DNA of 64,000 nt, taken from Drosophila miranda (taxonomy: Eukaryota > Arthropoda > Insecta > Diptera > Drosophilidae). The stretch covers positions 27,512,264 through 27,576,263 of the forward strand of contig NW_022881603.1 of NCBI RefSeq assembly GCF_003369915.1. Reading direction: 5' to 3'. A model generated the notes under the pieces. The model had not been told where the DNA came from and made no database searches. It worked only from the letters and a program-made list of their open reading frames with translations. The translations under genes were made by a program, and so were the position numbers. Shown one piece after another: positions 1-10,614 of this stretch (within the stretch, counting starts at the first letter, position 1; the number at the start of each line of letters is the position of its first letter).

Positions 1-837
1 TTGATGAAAAATATTATATTCTCTACTCAATATATTACCCTCCATTAAGCTCTTCCATTAGAGACTACCCAAAATAATATTCACAACATTTACACGTACA
101 TATTTCATTGCGCAATTAACAGATGACAGGGTCATTTGCCTGAGTGCCGTGGCAAGCAATCTCCTGGCCGGGGTGCGAAATGTGGCACGCATCGTGTGGC
201 TGAAACCTGTCTAGACGGCCTCGGTGTCGCCCCAAGGCTAATGCATTTTCCACACATATTTACTCGTATGATCATCCGCGTAGACGAACAGCTGCCCGAT
301 TGACCCTGCGGCCTCAGTTTCCCCACTAATAAATTGCATAAACTGCATGAGCCGTGGAGCCGCTGGCTAAAGAGAAACTAATTTCTCTATCAAAAGGTAT
401 CCATCTATCCTTTTCCAAACAAAATGTAGCTTCAAATCAGCTAAATTGATTTGTAAATTGTATCTCTTAAGATAATCATGTGTTAAATATGTTAAATTAA
501 AACTAACTAAAAATTAACTTACTTTTCCGTTAGCATAACATTTGAGAGACGTCTTGCAAGAACAAGAGACCCACCCAGTCGACCTGCCCAACAGAATGAT
601 CTAAGAGGACCTCTACCCTAGAAACCTGATCAGATAATTGAACCAAATAATATCCCTCTCCAAATTCTTCAAACTTAATAACACGCTTTTTTTTTTTTTT
701 TTTTTTAGTTCATCATAATTTTTCCTGATTGTTGTATAAGTTGTTCCAAAAGTAATAGCAAACAACGATATGTATTAATAAAAATAGACCTATCCCTAAA
801 GTATAAAAAAAAAAATTAAAAAAACACATTTGAGAGT
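1..837. other. Left flank outside the tandem array, no gene seen
   Basis: This AT-rich stretch has no counterpart in the repeat units that follow. It contains a T tract at about 688-706 and a short GC-richer patch near 120-350. The only open frame there (minus strand, about 64 codons) has no recognisable features. Homology to the array spacer begins at about 838, so this is the left edge of the array or of one unit. Confidence 0.6.
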
Positions 838-2459
838 CGAATTATTTAATGGTTATTTAATCATACGCTTTATTCTTGCATACATTTTTTTTAAATCAAA
901 TTTATATTGATATACAACAAAAATTTTAAAAGAATTTTTTCTAATAATCTCGCATTCATTCTTTATTCAATTAATTATAAGTAGATTTGTGTTCAGTAAT
1001 CAATTTTTTATCAAATACAAAAAAAAAATTATGTATAAAGAATTGTTTCTCATAATCTCACATTATTTCATTCTTCTTGTTGTTCTCTGGTATTTATTTT
1101 TCTCGTGTTTTCTTTGTGGAATAAATTCTTAGAACATTGATTTGACTTGAGTTTCGAATTTTGAAATGATTATTTGTTTCATTCGCTTTATTTTTCAATT
1201 AATTATAAGTGAATTTTCTCTCAGATATTTTTCCATCATTTTTGTGGATCAATTTTAATTGGTTAAATAAAAAAAATAAAAATTAATATAGAGAGACTTG
1301 TTTCCCATAATCTCACATTCATTCATTCTTCTTGTTGTTGTTCTTTGATATTATTTGTGGTTATTATTATTTTTCTTTGTGGATTAAACTCTTGGCACAT
1401 TGATTTAATTTTAGACTCGAATTTTTAAAGATTATTTGTTTCACTCGCTTTATTTTTCAGTTACTTAACAGTGCATTTTCTTTCTGATATTTTTCCATAA
1501 TTTTTGTGGATCAATTTTATTTGGATATAAACAAAAAAATGTATTTGTAAAGAAAGAATTTTTTCCAATTTTATTTTTTTTGTTTTCCTTGTGAAATAAA
1601 TTCTTGGCACATTTTTTTTGATTTCAGATTCTTTTTTTTTAATGATTATTTCCTTCGCTCGCTTTATTTTGTTATCAATTCAATAGTGTATTTTTTTTCC
1701 ATTTTTTATCAATTCATCTTGATACAATAAAAAAAAATGTGTGTATTTTTTCCAAATAAATGGGATCCATCTCTTGTTGTTCTCTGATATTATTTTTGAA
1801 TGAATGGAATATGTTATATATGTAAGTTTTGGCCCCACCAAGGCACTTATTGAATGCCAAATCTTGAATATCTTTAATTCTACAAAAAAAAAGTGTTCTG
1901 TTTCCTTCGGCTTCGTCTGAAATGTTAACTATTTTATGAAAATATCTTCTGTAGCACATTCGGATATGTTCTTGCGTCGAAAAGTTGCCCCAACAACCGC
2001 CAATCAGTCAAGTCAGCCAGACAGACAGTCGCTCCTTCCAAATGCATCTCCAGGCCGTGGTGCCTGTCTTCTAACTGGGTCGATAGCGGTGGGCGTTGGG
2101 GTTTAGCTTAAAATGCTTTTAGGTTTACGTAAAATGCATTTCGCCAGCAAATGACGCGTGCCTTTGACTGACAGCCATTGTAGTTGTAGTTGCAGTTGCT
2201 GCTGCTGTTGCGGTGGCAGGGATATGGATGAGGATGAGAATGGTGATGGTGATGGCGATGGCTTGCTGGCTGTGTGGCATTCAAACCTACAGCCGGCAAA
2301 ACCCTAATTGAAATGGAGCTGAAGAATGGTGCTCCTGTTGTTGTTCCGTGAGCGGCAGCGGCGGCGGCGGCTGCGTAATTACAAAACGAGCAATGGAACA
2401 ATGGAGGAGCAAAGGAAATATTTGTAAAACTAAAATTGGATGAGCGCTTGATAGATGCC
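838..2459. repeat. Array spacer, unit 1, with degenerate sub-repeats
   Basis: About 1.1 kb of very AT-rich DNA is followed by about 0.4 kb of the gene's 3' flank. Four related blocks can be seen, each starting with CGCTTTATTTT-like sequence near 868, 1187, 1449 and 1659. Shared phrases include ATATTTTTCCAT, TTTTGTGGATCAATTTTA, ATAATCTCACATTCATT and CTTCTTGTTGTT. The right end (about 2170-2370) holds triplet-rich DNA: (GGC)n reading as alanine codons on the minus strand, and GATGGT repeats. No gene is supported here. Confidence 0.85.
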
Positions 2460-4204
2460 TTATTCTTGAGGGGTGGCGGGCGCGACACTGCCTAGCTCCA
2501 AATTTATGGCATTCTTAAGGATTTCCAAGCGGGACTCGGACGATTCGGCGGACGCAACTTTAAAGTCCCAGGATTCTTTGTCCGGCTGCTTCTCACACTT
2601 GATCACATGCCGCTCGTCGGAGAGAATGCTCAGGAAGCTGGGATACTCGATGAGGACAATGATGCAGTTGGCCTGGGCCATTTCGACGATGCGTTGCAAG
2701 TAGCGCATGCAAACCCATTTCTGGAACAGCATCTACATTAAAGGAAACCAAAGTCGGGAATGGGCAACTGCTGGGGATCTTACCGAATCTGTGGGTCCAC
2801 GGGCATAGATGTCGTTCATGTAGGAAGCCGTGATAAACTGCCAGGTCACGAAATCAGCTATCTATAAGATACAGGACGGGTGGAGGGGGGATCAAGAGAA
2901 ACGTAGACTCAAATGCACACAGTGCAAACCTTATCCAAATGGCTGATAATCAGCACCGATTGCTTGGCAATGCTGCTCAGGGCCAACTGGAAGGAGACCA
3001 TCAGCAAGTTCTGGACATTGTGATCGGACTGGCTCCAGAAGATGTTCCTGTTGTCGCCAGCAATACGGATGGAAGTGCGCACAGTACGCAAATCGAAGTC
3101 GAGATCCTGCCGGAGGAAAACGCAATGAAAAACATGTGGAAAACAGAGAGGTCGCATATACCTCTTCGGTCAGACTTTGAGGGCCCTGGGCGCCGGGCAC
3201 CAGGAACCACACCGTATACTGCTTCATGGTGATGTACTCGAATATGCCGCGCACATGGTTGAACACCTGCATCACGAACTGACGCTCCGAGCGGAGTACG
3301 GCCTCGTTGACGGTAATACAGGATTCGGCCAATTTGCACACCAAATCCTCCTCATCCAGCTCCTTGCGAACGAAGAGCTTGGCAAAGATCTCAAAAGGAT
3401 TGCCCGGGGTCCTGTAATGAATCGCGAAATGTAGCAAACCCCTAAAAACAAATGACTTTAGCCGATGCGAGACCCACTGAAAGTTTTTGTAGCCATTGCC
3501 GTCCGCCCGGATGATCTGCAGCCAATTGCCGGCGCACTTGTGCTGCAGATCTCACAGATGGATGGACGAGTACTGGGGATCCTCGAAGAACTGAGCGTGG
3601 AACTCGTCCAGCTGCCATTTGAGGATCTCGCCACCGTTCACCGTAAAGGTGACCCAGTCCAGACACTGGGGATCGTCGAATCGCCGCTCGACCATCACCT
3701 CCTTTTCGACTACGAAGATTTTCTTGCGATTACGTGCCGCCTCGTGGCGTTTCTTCCGCTCCTCGAGTCGCACTCTTGCCTGCGCCGATGTGGACGGCTC
3801 CAGGTCCAAGTCGCTGTCGCTGTCCTCCTCCGAGGGTGCGGGCTGCAACACCTGAAAGCGCATGGAAACGCTGCCGCGTCCCACCTCCAGCAGCGGCAGA
3901 CGCTCCAAGCTCTCGGCGTCCGGAAAGGTCCGAGTGCACAGCAGCTGTATGGCCTGTGCCACAGGCGTCACGGCCACATTGACGGTGTCGCGGGCCTGCT
4001 CCTGCCCCATCGGCTTGTACAGCAGCACGTGCACGCTGTTCGATTGGGGGAACGACACCCTCACATCGCTGCAGCCGAGGCAGTCTTTGATGTTCAGCTT
4101 CGGGGGCGGCACAGTTGTTAGATTCTATTGATGCTCGAGGGCATACGCCTTTTCCCACTTACCGATAGAAAGCGCATATTTTTATCTCCCTTAGCCTCGT
4201 CCAT
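2460..4204 (-). pseudogene. Array gene copy 1, nonsense codon in exon 2 (possible ord)
   Basis: The exons on the minus strand are 4204-4163, 4097-3478, 3411-3162, 3106-2930, 2861-2784 and 2732-2460. All donors and acceptors match those of the intact copy at 44057-45802. In exon 2 the tryptophan codon after the SSIHL motif has become TGA (3554-3552, residue 196), which would remove 284 residues. No other frame disruption was seen, so this is a recently inactivated copy. If translated it could give only the N-terminal part with the acidic and basic tracts. See the copy at 44057 for the protein description. Confidence 0.85.
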
Positions 4205-4892
4205 GTTTTTTTTTTTTTGCCGAAATCGAACAATTTTCACCAGAAAAACTTTTTCAGAGAGCTTCACACTCACAGTGTTGCTAATCACCCGCTGGACACC
4301 GGCTGGGCAGCGTGTATCGATAGTGCATCGATACTTTCGATACTATCGATCCTGATTTTTAGTGTGGGAAAGCTGAAATTATGCAAGGTGGCCCGCAAAT
4401 CTCTCTTTTCTGGGCTTATGTTACGCTCAGCACTAGGGAGAGCGCTTTGAGGCCATGTTTAATGAGAGAGAGCTCAAAACAAGACCCGAAAAGAGCGCGA
4501 AAAGAGATACTTTCGATACCTTCGACACTGGATTTTAGTGTGGAAAGCGCGGCCCGCAACGAGCTCTCTTTTCGGGGCTTTTTAACGCTTATTACAACAG
4601 CACACATCGTTCTTCTCTCTCTCTCTCATAAAATATGAAAGTAGTGCTGAGTAAAATAAGAACCGAAAAGAGAGTTTGTGGACCACCTTGTAAAATTTCA
4701 ACATGGCCAGCACTACGACTCCCCTTCTCGACTACTTCTGCATCTCATTCTACTTCTACATCTACTACTACTTCTCTTTCTTCTTCTACTTCTCTTTCTA
4801 CTACTCATCGTTCTCATTTTTCCTTCTGCTTCTGGTTCCGCGTCTATCCTAAAATTTATGAATCAGATCAACATTCGGCCTGATTCAGTTCC
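4205..4892 (-). promoter_or_regulatory. Upstream region of copy 1 with DRE and GA/CT-rich repeats
   Basis: A perfect DRE, TATCGATA, lies at 4315-4322, about 110 bp upstream of the ATG. Further CATCGATA and TATCGAT motifs follow by 4350, though the last has lost its final A (TATCGATC). DRE is the binding site of DREF and is typical of Drosophila proliferation genes. Further out are CTCTCTTTTC/GAAAAGAGAG motifs, a pair of related blocks (near 4352-4416 and 4525-4592) and a pyrimidine-rich tract (about 4725-4830). Confidence 0.6.
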
Positions 4893-6486
4893 GAATTATT
4901 TAATGGTTATTTAATCATACGCTTTATTTTTGCATACATTTTTTTTAAATCAAATTTATATTGATATACAAAAAAAATTTTAAAAGAATTTTTTCTAATA
5001 ATCTCGCATTTATTCTTTATTCTATTAATTATAAGTAGATTTGTGTTCAGTAATCAATTTTTTATCAAATACAAAAAAAAAATTAGGTATAAAGAATTGT
5101 TTCTCATAATCTCACATTATTTCATTCTTCTTGTTGTTCTCTGGTATTTATTTTTCTCGTGTTTTCTTTGTGGAATAAATTCTTAGAACATTGATTTGAC
5201 TTGAGTTTCGAATTTTGAAATGATTATTTGTTTCATTCGCTTTATTTTTCGATTAATTCTAAGTGAATTTTCTCTCAGATATTTTTCCATCATTTTTGTG
5301 GATCAATTTTAATTGGTTAAATAAAAAAAATAAAAATTAATATAGAGAGACTTGTTTCCCATAATCTCACATTCATTCATTCTTCTTGTTGTTGTTCTTT
5401 GATATTATTTGTGGTTATTATTATTTTTCTTTGTGGATTAAACTCTTGGCACATTGATTTAATTTTAGACTCGAATTTTTATAGATTATTTGTTTCACTC
5501 GCTTTATTTTTCAGTTACTTAACAGTGCATTTTCTTTCTGATATTTTTCCATAATTTTTGTGGATCAATTTTATTTGGATATAAACAAAAAAATGTATTT
5601 GTAAAGAAAGAATTTTTTCCAATTTTATTTTTTTTTTTTCCTTGTGAAATAAATTCTTGGCACTTTTTTTTGATTTCAGATTCTTATTTTTTAATGATTA
5701 TTTCCTTCGCTCGCTTTATTTTGTTATCAATTCAATAGTGTATTTTTTTTCCATTTTTTATCAATTCATCTTGATACAATAAAAAAAAAATGTGTGTATT
5801 TTTTCCAAATAAATGGGATCCATCTCTTGTTGTTCTCTGATATTATTTTTGAATGAATGGAATATGTTATATATGTAAGTTTTATTAAGGCACTTATTGA
5901 ATGCCAAATCTTGAATATCTTTAATTCTACAAAAAAAAAAAATGTTCTGTTTCCTTCGGCTTCGTCTGAAATGTTAACTATTTTATGAAAATATCTTCTG
6001 TAGCACAAAAGTTGCCCCAACAACCGGTAATCAGTCAAGTCAGCCAGACAGACAGTCGCTCCTTCCAAATGCATCTCCAGGCCGTGGTGCCTGTCTTCTA
6101 ACTGGGTCGATAGCGGTGGGCGTTGGGGTTTAGCTTAAAATGCTTTTAGGTTTACGTAAAATGCATTTCGCCAGCAAATGACGCGTGCCTTTGACTGACA
6201 GCCATTGTAGTTGTAGTTGCAGTTGCTGCTGCTGTTGCGGTGGCAGGGATATGGATGAGGATGAGAATGGTGATGGTGATGGCGATGGCTTGCTGGCTGT
6301 GTGGCATTCAAACTGACAGCCGGCAAAACCCTAATTGAAATGGAGCTGAAGAATGGTGCTCCTGTTGTTGTTCCGTGAGAGGCAGCGGCGGCGGCGGCTG
6401 CGTAATTACAAAACGAGCAATGGAACAATGGAGGAGCAAAGGAAATATTTGTAAAACTAAAATTGGATGAGCGCTTGATAGATGCC
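4893..6486. repeat. Array spacer, unit 2
   Basis: Same AT-rich sub-repeat layout as unit 1. It differs by small homopolymer changes, a shorter (GGC)n tract near 6383-6400, and TTTTATTAAGGC in place of the longer TTTTGGCCCCACCAAGGC near 5880. No gene is seen. Confidence 0.85.
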
Positions 6487-8232
6487 TTATCCTTGAGGGG
6501 TGGCGGGCGCGACCCTGCCTAGCTCCAAATTTATGGCATTCTTAAGGATTTCCAAGCGGGACTCGGACGATTCGGCGGACGCAACTTTAACGTCCCAGGA
6601 TTCTTTGTCCGGCTGCTTCTCACACTTGATCACATGCCGCTCGTCGGAGAGAATGCTCAGGAAGCTGGGATACTCGATGAGGACAATGATGCAGTTGGCC
6701 TGGGCCATTTCGACGATGCGTTGCAAGTAGCGCATGCAAACCCATTTCTGGAACAGCATCTACATTAAAGGAAACCAAAGTCGGGAATGGGCAACTGCTG
6801 GGGATCTTACCGAATCTGTGGGTCCACGGGCATAGATGTCGTTCATGTAGGAAGCCGTGATAAACTGCCAGGTCACGAAATCAGCTATCTATAAGATACA
6901 GGACGGGTGGAGGGGGGATCAAGAGAAACGTAGACTCAAAGGCACACAGTGCAAACCTTATCCAAATGGCTGATAATCAGCACCGATTGCTTGGCAATGC
7001 TGCTCAGGGCCAACTGGAAGGAGACCATCAGCAAGTTCTGGACATTGTGATCGGATATGGCTCCAGAAGATGTTCCTGTTGTCGCCAGCAATACGGATGG
7101 AAGTGTGCACAGTACGCAAATCGAAGTCGAGATCCTGCCGGAGGAAAACGCAATGAAAAACATGTGGAAAACAGAGAGGTCGCATATACCTCTTCTGTCA
7201 GACTTTGAGGGCCCTGGGCGCCGGGCACCAGGAACCACACCGTATACTGCTTCATGGTGATGTACTCGAATATGACGCGCACATGGTTGAACACCTGCAT
7301 CACGAACTGACGCTCCGAGCGGAGTACGGCCTCGTTGACGGTAATACAGGATTCGGCCAATTTGCACACCAAATCCTCCTCATCCAGCTCCTTGCGAACG
7401 AAGAGCTTGGCAAAGATCTCAAAAGGATTGCCCGGGGTCCTGTAATGAATCGCGAAATGTAGCAAACCCCTAAAAACAAATGATTTTAGCCGATGCGAGA
7501 CCCACTGAAAGTTTTTGTAGCCATTGCCGTCCGCCCGGATGATCTGCAGCCAATTGCCGGCGCACTTGTGCTGCAGATCCCACAGATGGATGGACGAGTA
7601 CTGGGGATCTTCGAAGAACTGAGCGTGGAACTCGTCCAGCTGCCATTTGAGGATCTCGCCACCGTTCACCGTAAAGGTGACCCAGTCCAGGCTCTGGGGA
7701 TCGTCGAATCGCCGCTCGACCATCACCTCCTTTTCGACTACGAAGATTTTCTTGCGATTACGTGCCGCCTCGTGGCGTTTCTTCCGCTCCTCGAGACGCA
7801 CTCTTGCCTGCGCCGATGTGGACGGCTCCAGGTCCAAGTCGCTGTCGCTGTCCTCCTTCGAGGGTGCGGGCTGCAACACCTGAAAGCGCAGGGAAACGCT
7901 GCCGCGTCCCACCTCCAGCAGCGGCAGCCGCTCCAAGCTCTCGGCGTCCGGAAAGGTCCGAGTGCACAGCAGCTGTATTGCCTGTGCCACAGGCGTCACG
8001 GCCACATTGACGGTGTCGCGGGCCTGCTCCTGCCCCATCGGCTTGTACAGCAGCACGTGCACGCTGTTCGATTGGGGGAACGACACGCTCACATCGCTGC
8101 AGCCGAGGCAGTCTTTGATGTTCAGCTTCGGGGGCGGCACAGTTGTTAGATTCTATTCATGCTCGAGGGCATACGCCTTTTCCCACTTACCGATAGAAAG
8201 CGCATATTTTTATCTCCCTTAGCCTCGTCCAT
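6487..8232 (-). pseudogene. Array gene copy 2, frameshift in exon 4 (possible ord)
   Basis: The exons are 8232-8191, 8125-7506, 7439-7190, 7134-6957, 6888-6811 and 6759-6487. Exon 4 is 178 bp here against 177 bp in the other copies. A one-base net insertion near 7056, where GATCGGACTGG reads GATCGGATATGG on the plus strand, shifts the frame at about residue 330. The altered frame ends soon after in the exon. Exons 1-3, 5 and 6 are open and all splice sites look intact. It could still encode the first 330 residues. Confidence 0.85.
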
Positions 8233-8917
8233 GTTTTTTTTTTTTGCCGAAATCGAACAATTTTCACCAGAAAAACTTTTTCAGAGAGCTTCACATTCAC
8301 AGTGTTGCTAATCACCCGCTGGACACCGGCTGGGCAGCGTGTATCGATAGTGCATCGATACTTTCGATACTATCGATCCTGATTTTTAGTGTGGGAAAGC
8401 TGAAATTATGCAAGGTGGCCCGCAAATCTCTCTTTTCTGGGCTTATGTTACGCTCAGCACTAGGGAGAGCGCTTTGAGGCCATGTTTAATGAGAGAGAGC
8501 TCAAAACAAGACCCGAAAAGAGCGCGAAAAGAGATACTTTCGATACCTTCGACACTGGATTTTAGTGTGGAAAGCGCGGCCCGCAACGAGCTCTCTTTTC
8601 GGGGCTTTTTAACGCTTATTACAACAGCACACATCGTTCTTCTCTCTCTCTCTCATAAAATATGAAAGTAGTGCTGAGTAAAATAAGAACCGAAAAGAGA
8701 GTTTGTGGACCACCTTGTAAAATTTCAACATGGCCAGCACTACGACTCCCCTTCTCGACTACTTCTGCATCTCATTCTACTTCTACATCTACTACTTTCT
8801 CTTTCTTCTTCTACTTCTCTTTCTACTACTCATCGTTCTCATTTTTCCTTCTGCTTCTGGTTCCGCGTCTATCCTAAAATTTATGAATCAGATCAACATT
8901 CGGCCTGATTCAGTTCC
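8233..8917 (-). promoter_or_regulatory. Upstream region of copy 2
   Basis: A perfect DRE lies at 8342-8349. The distal TATCGATC variant is shared with copy 1 only. The pyrimidine-rich tract has a 2-bp deletion relative to copy 1, which changes the frame of the short plus-strand reading frame that crosses it. Confidence 0.55.
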
Positions 8918-9273
8918 GAATTATTTAATGGTTATTTAATCATACGCTTTATTTTTGCATTCATTTTTTTTAAATCAAATTTATATTGATATACAAAAAA
9001 AATTTTAAAAGAATTTTTTCTAATAATCTCGCATTCATTCTTTATTCAATTAATTATAAGTAGATTTGTGTTCAGTAATCAATTTTTTATCAAATACAAA
9101 AAAAAAAAAAATTATGTTTAAGGAATTGTTTCTCATAATCCCACATTATTTCATTCTTCTTGTTGTTCTCTGGTATTTATTTTTCTCGTGTTTTCTTTGT
9201 GGAATAAATTCTTAGAACATTGATTTGACTTGAGTTTCGAATTTTGAAATGATTATTTGTTTCATTCGCTTTA
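8918..9273. repeat. Array spacer, unit 3, truncated
   Basis: Only the first ~355 bp of spacer remain. They end in TTTCATTCGCTTTA, where the DINE-1-like element begins. About 1.04 kb of spacer, equivalent to about 1193-2232 in unit 1, is missing. Confidence 0.85.
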
Positions 9274-10316
9274 TTATACCCGATACTCAAAATGAGTATT
9301 GGGGTATATTAGATTTGTGGTAAAAGTGGATGTGTGTAACGTCCAGAAGGAATCGTTTCCGACCCCATATCAGCATCAATAGCCGAGTCGATTGAGCCCT
9401 GTCTGTCTGTCCGTCTGTCCGTCCGTCCGTCCGTCCGTCCCCTTCAGCGCCTAGTGCTCAAAGACTATAAGAGCTAGAGCAACGATGTTTTGGATCCAGA
9501 CTTCTGTGATATGTCACTGCTACAAAAATATTTCAAAACTTCGCCCCGCCCACTTCCGCCCCCACAAAGGACGAAAATCTGTGGCATCCACATTTTTAAA
9601 GATACGATAAAACCAAAAACGCAGAATCGGTGAGGATGACCATATCTTCTACAGTGCAAAATCTGAACCAGATAGTATTATGATTTTAGCCAGAATCAAG
9701 AAAACAATTTCATTTTTTCTCGCTCTGTCTCTCTCTAACACACAGGTTTCATGGTCGGCTTTGCCAATTGCAAAATATGAGTTCAAGGATCTCAGAACCT
9801 ATAAGATCCAGAGCAACCAAATTTGGTATTCACACTCCTGTGATATCGGACCTTGACCGTTTCGTGTCCAAATTTCGCCACACCCCCTTCCGCCCCCGCA
9901 AAGGACGAAAATCTGGGGCATCCACAAATCTCAGAGACTATTAAGGCTAGAGTAACCAAATTTGGTATCCGCACTTCTGTTAGATCTCACTATAAAACGT
10001 TTATCTCAGAATTTCGCCCCACCCCCTTCCGCCCCCACAAAAGACGAAAATCTGTTGCATCCACTATATTGCACATTCGAGAAAACTAAAAACGCAGAAT
10101 CATAGATAATGACCATATCTTTTAGATTGCTGAATCTGGATCAGATCGGATCATTTTTGTAGCCAAAAGCAAGATATCAAATTTCAGTGGCAACGCAGCG
10201 CCCGACGTCACGCTCAGACTGATTTTCTGTCTCTCTCGCACGCACTCTTTGTCGTGTGGTTCAATATTAGCGGCGTCTGCCGCAGGAGAGCCATACTGAC
10301 TTAGTATCGGGTATAA
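9274..10316. mobile_element. DINE-1/ISY-like element with terminal inverted repeats
   Basis: The element starts TTATACCCGATACT and ends with the exact inverse AGTATCGGGTATAA, a 14-bp terminal inverted repeat. Near its left end it carries phrases typical of the Drosophila INE-1/DINE-1 family (CGTTTCCGACCCCATA, ATCAGCATCAATAGCCGAGT) and a (GTCC)n microsatellite at about 9409-9441. Inside are three diverged copies of a block containing CCGCCCCCACAAAGGACGAA-like sequence. There is no coding capacity, as expected for this non-autonomous family. Similar elements are abundant on the D. miranda neo-Y, where they are called ISY. The family call rests on remembered motifs. Confidence 0.7.
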
Positions 10317-10614
10317 CTGTAGAGTTGCGGTGTCCGCAGCAACTCACAACGTTCCACCTCGTTTTTCATGATGAGAATGGTGATGGTGATGGCGATGGCT
10401 TGCTGGCTGTGTGGCATTCAAACTGACAGCCGGAAAAACCCTAATTGAAATGGAGCTGAAGAATGGTGCTCCTGTTGTTGTTCCGTGAGCGGCAGTAGCG
10501 GCGGCGGCGGCGGCGCCGGCGGCGGCTGCGTAATTACAAAACGAGCAATGGAACAATGGAGGAGCAAAGGAAATATTTGTAAAACTAAAATTGGATGAGC
10601 GCTTGATAGATGCC
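10317..10614. repeat. Remnant of unit 3 spacer after the DINE-1-like insertion
   Basis: The first 53 bp (10317-10369) match neither the array nor the obvious part of the element. They may be an additional element end, and they include the near-palindrome GTTGCGGTGTCCGCAGCAAC. Array homology resumes at about 10370 with GATGAGAATGG. The alanine-coding GGC tract here is interrupted and longer than in other units. Confidence 0.7.

Noticed and set aside
1714..1959. 81-codon minus-strand frame in the spacer (CYRRYFHKIVNISDEAEG)
   Set aside because: It has no ATG in good context, a biased AT-rich composition, and its length changes with A-tract indels between units. It is treated as spacer.
9409..9441. 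(GTCC)n run considered as part of a CRISPR-like or satellite array
   Set aside because: It is a microsatellite typical of DINE-1/INE-1 elements. There is no spacer-repeat alternation.
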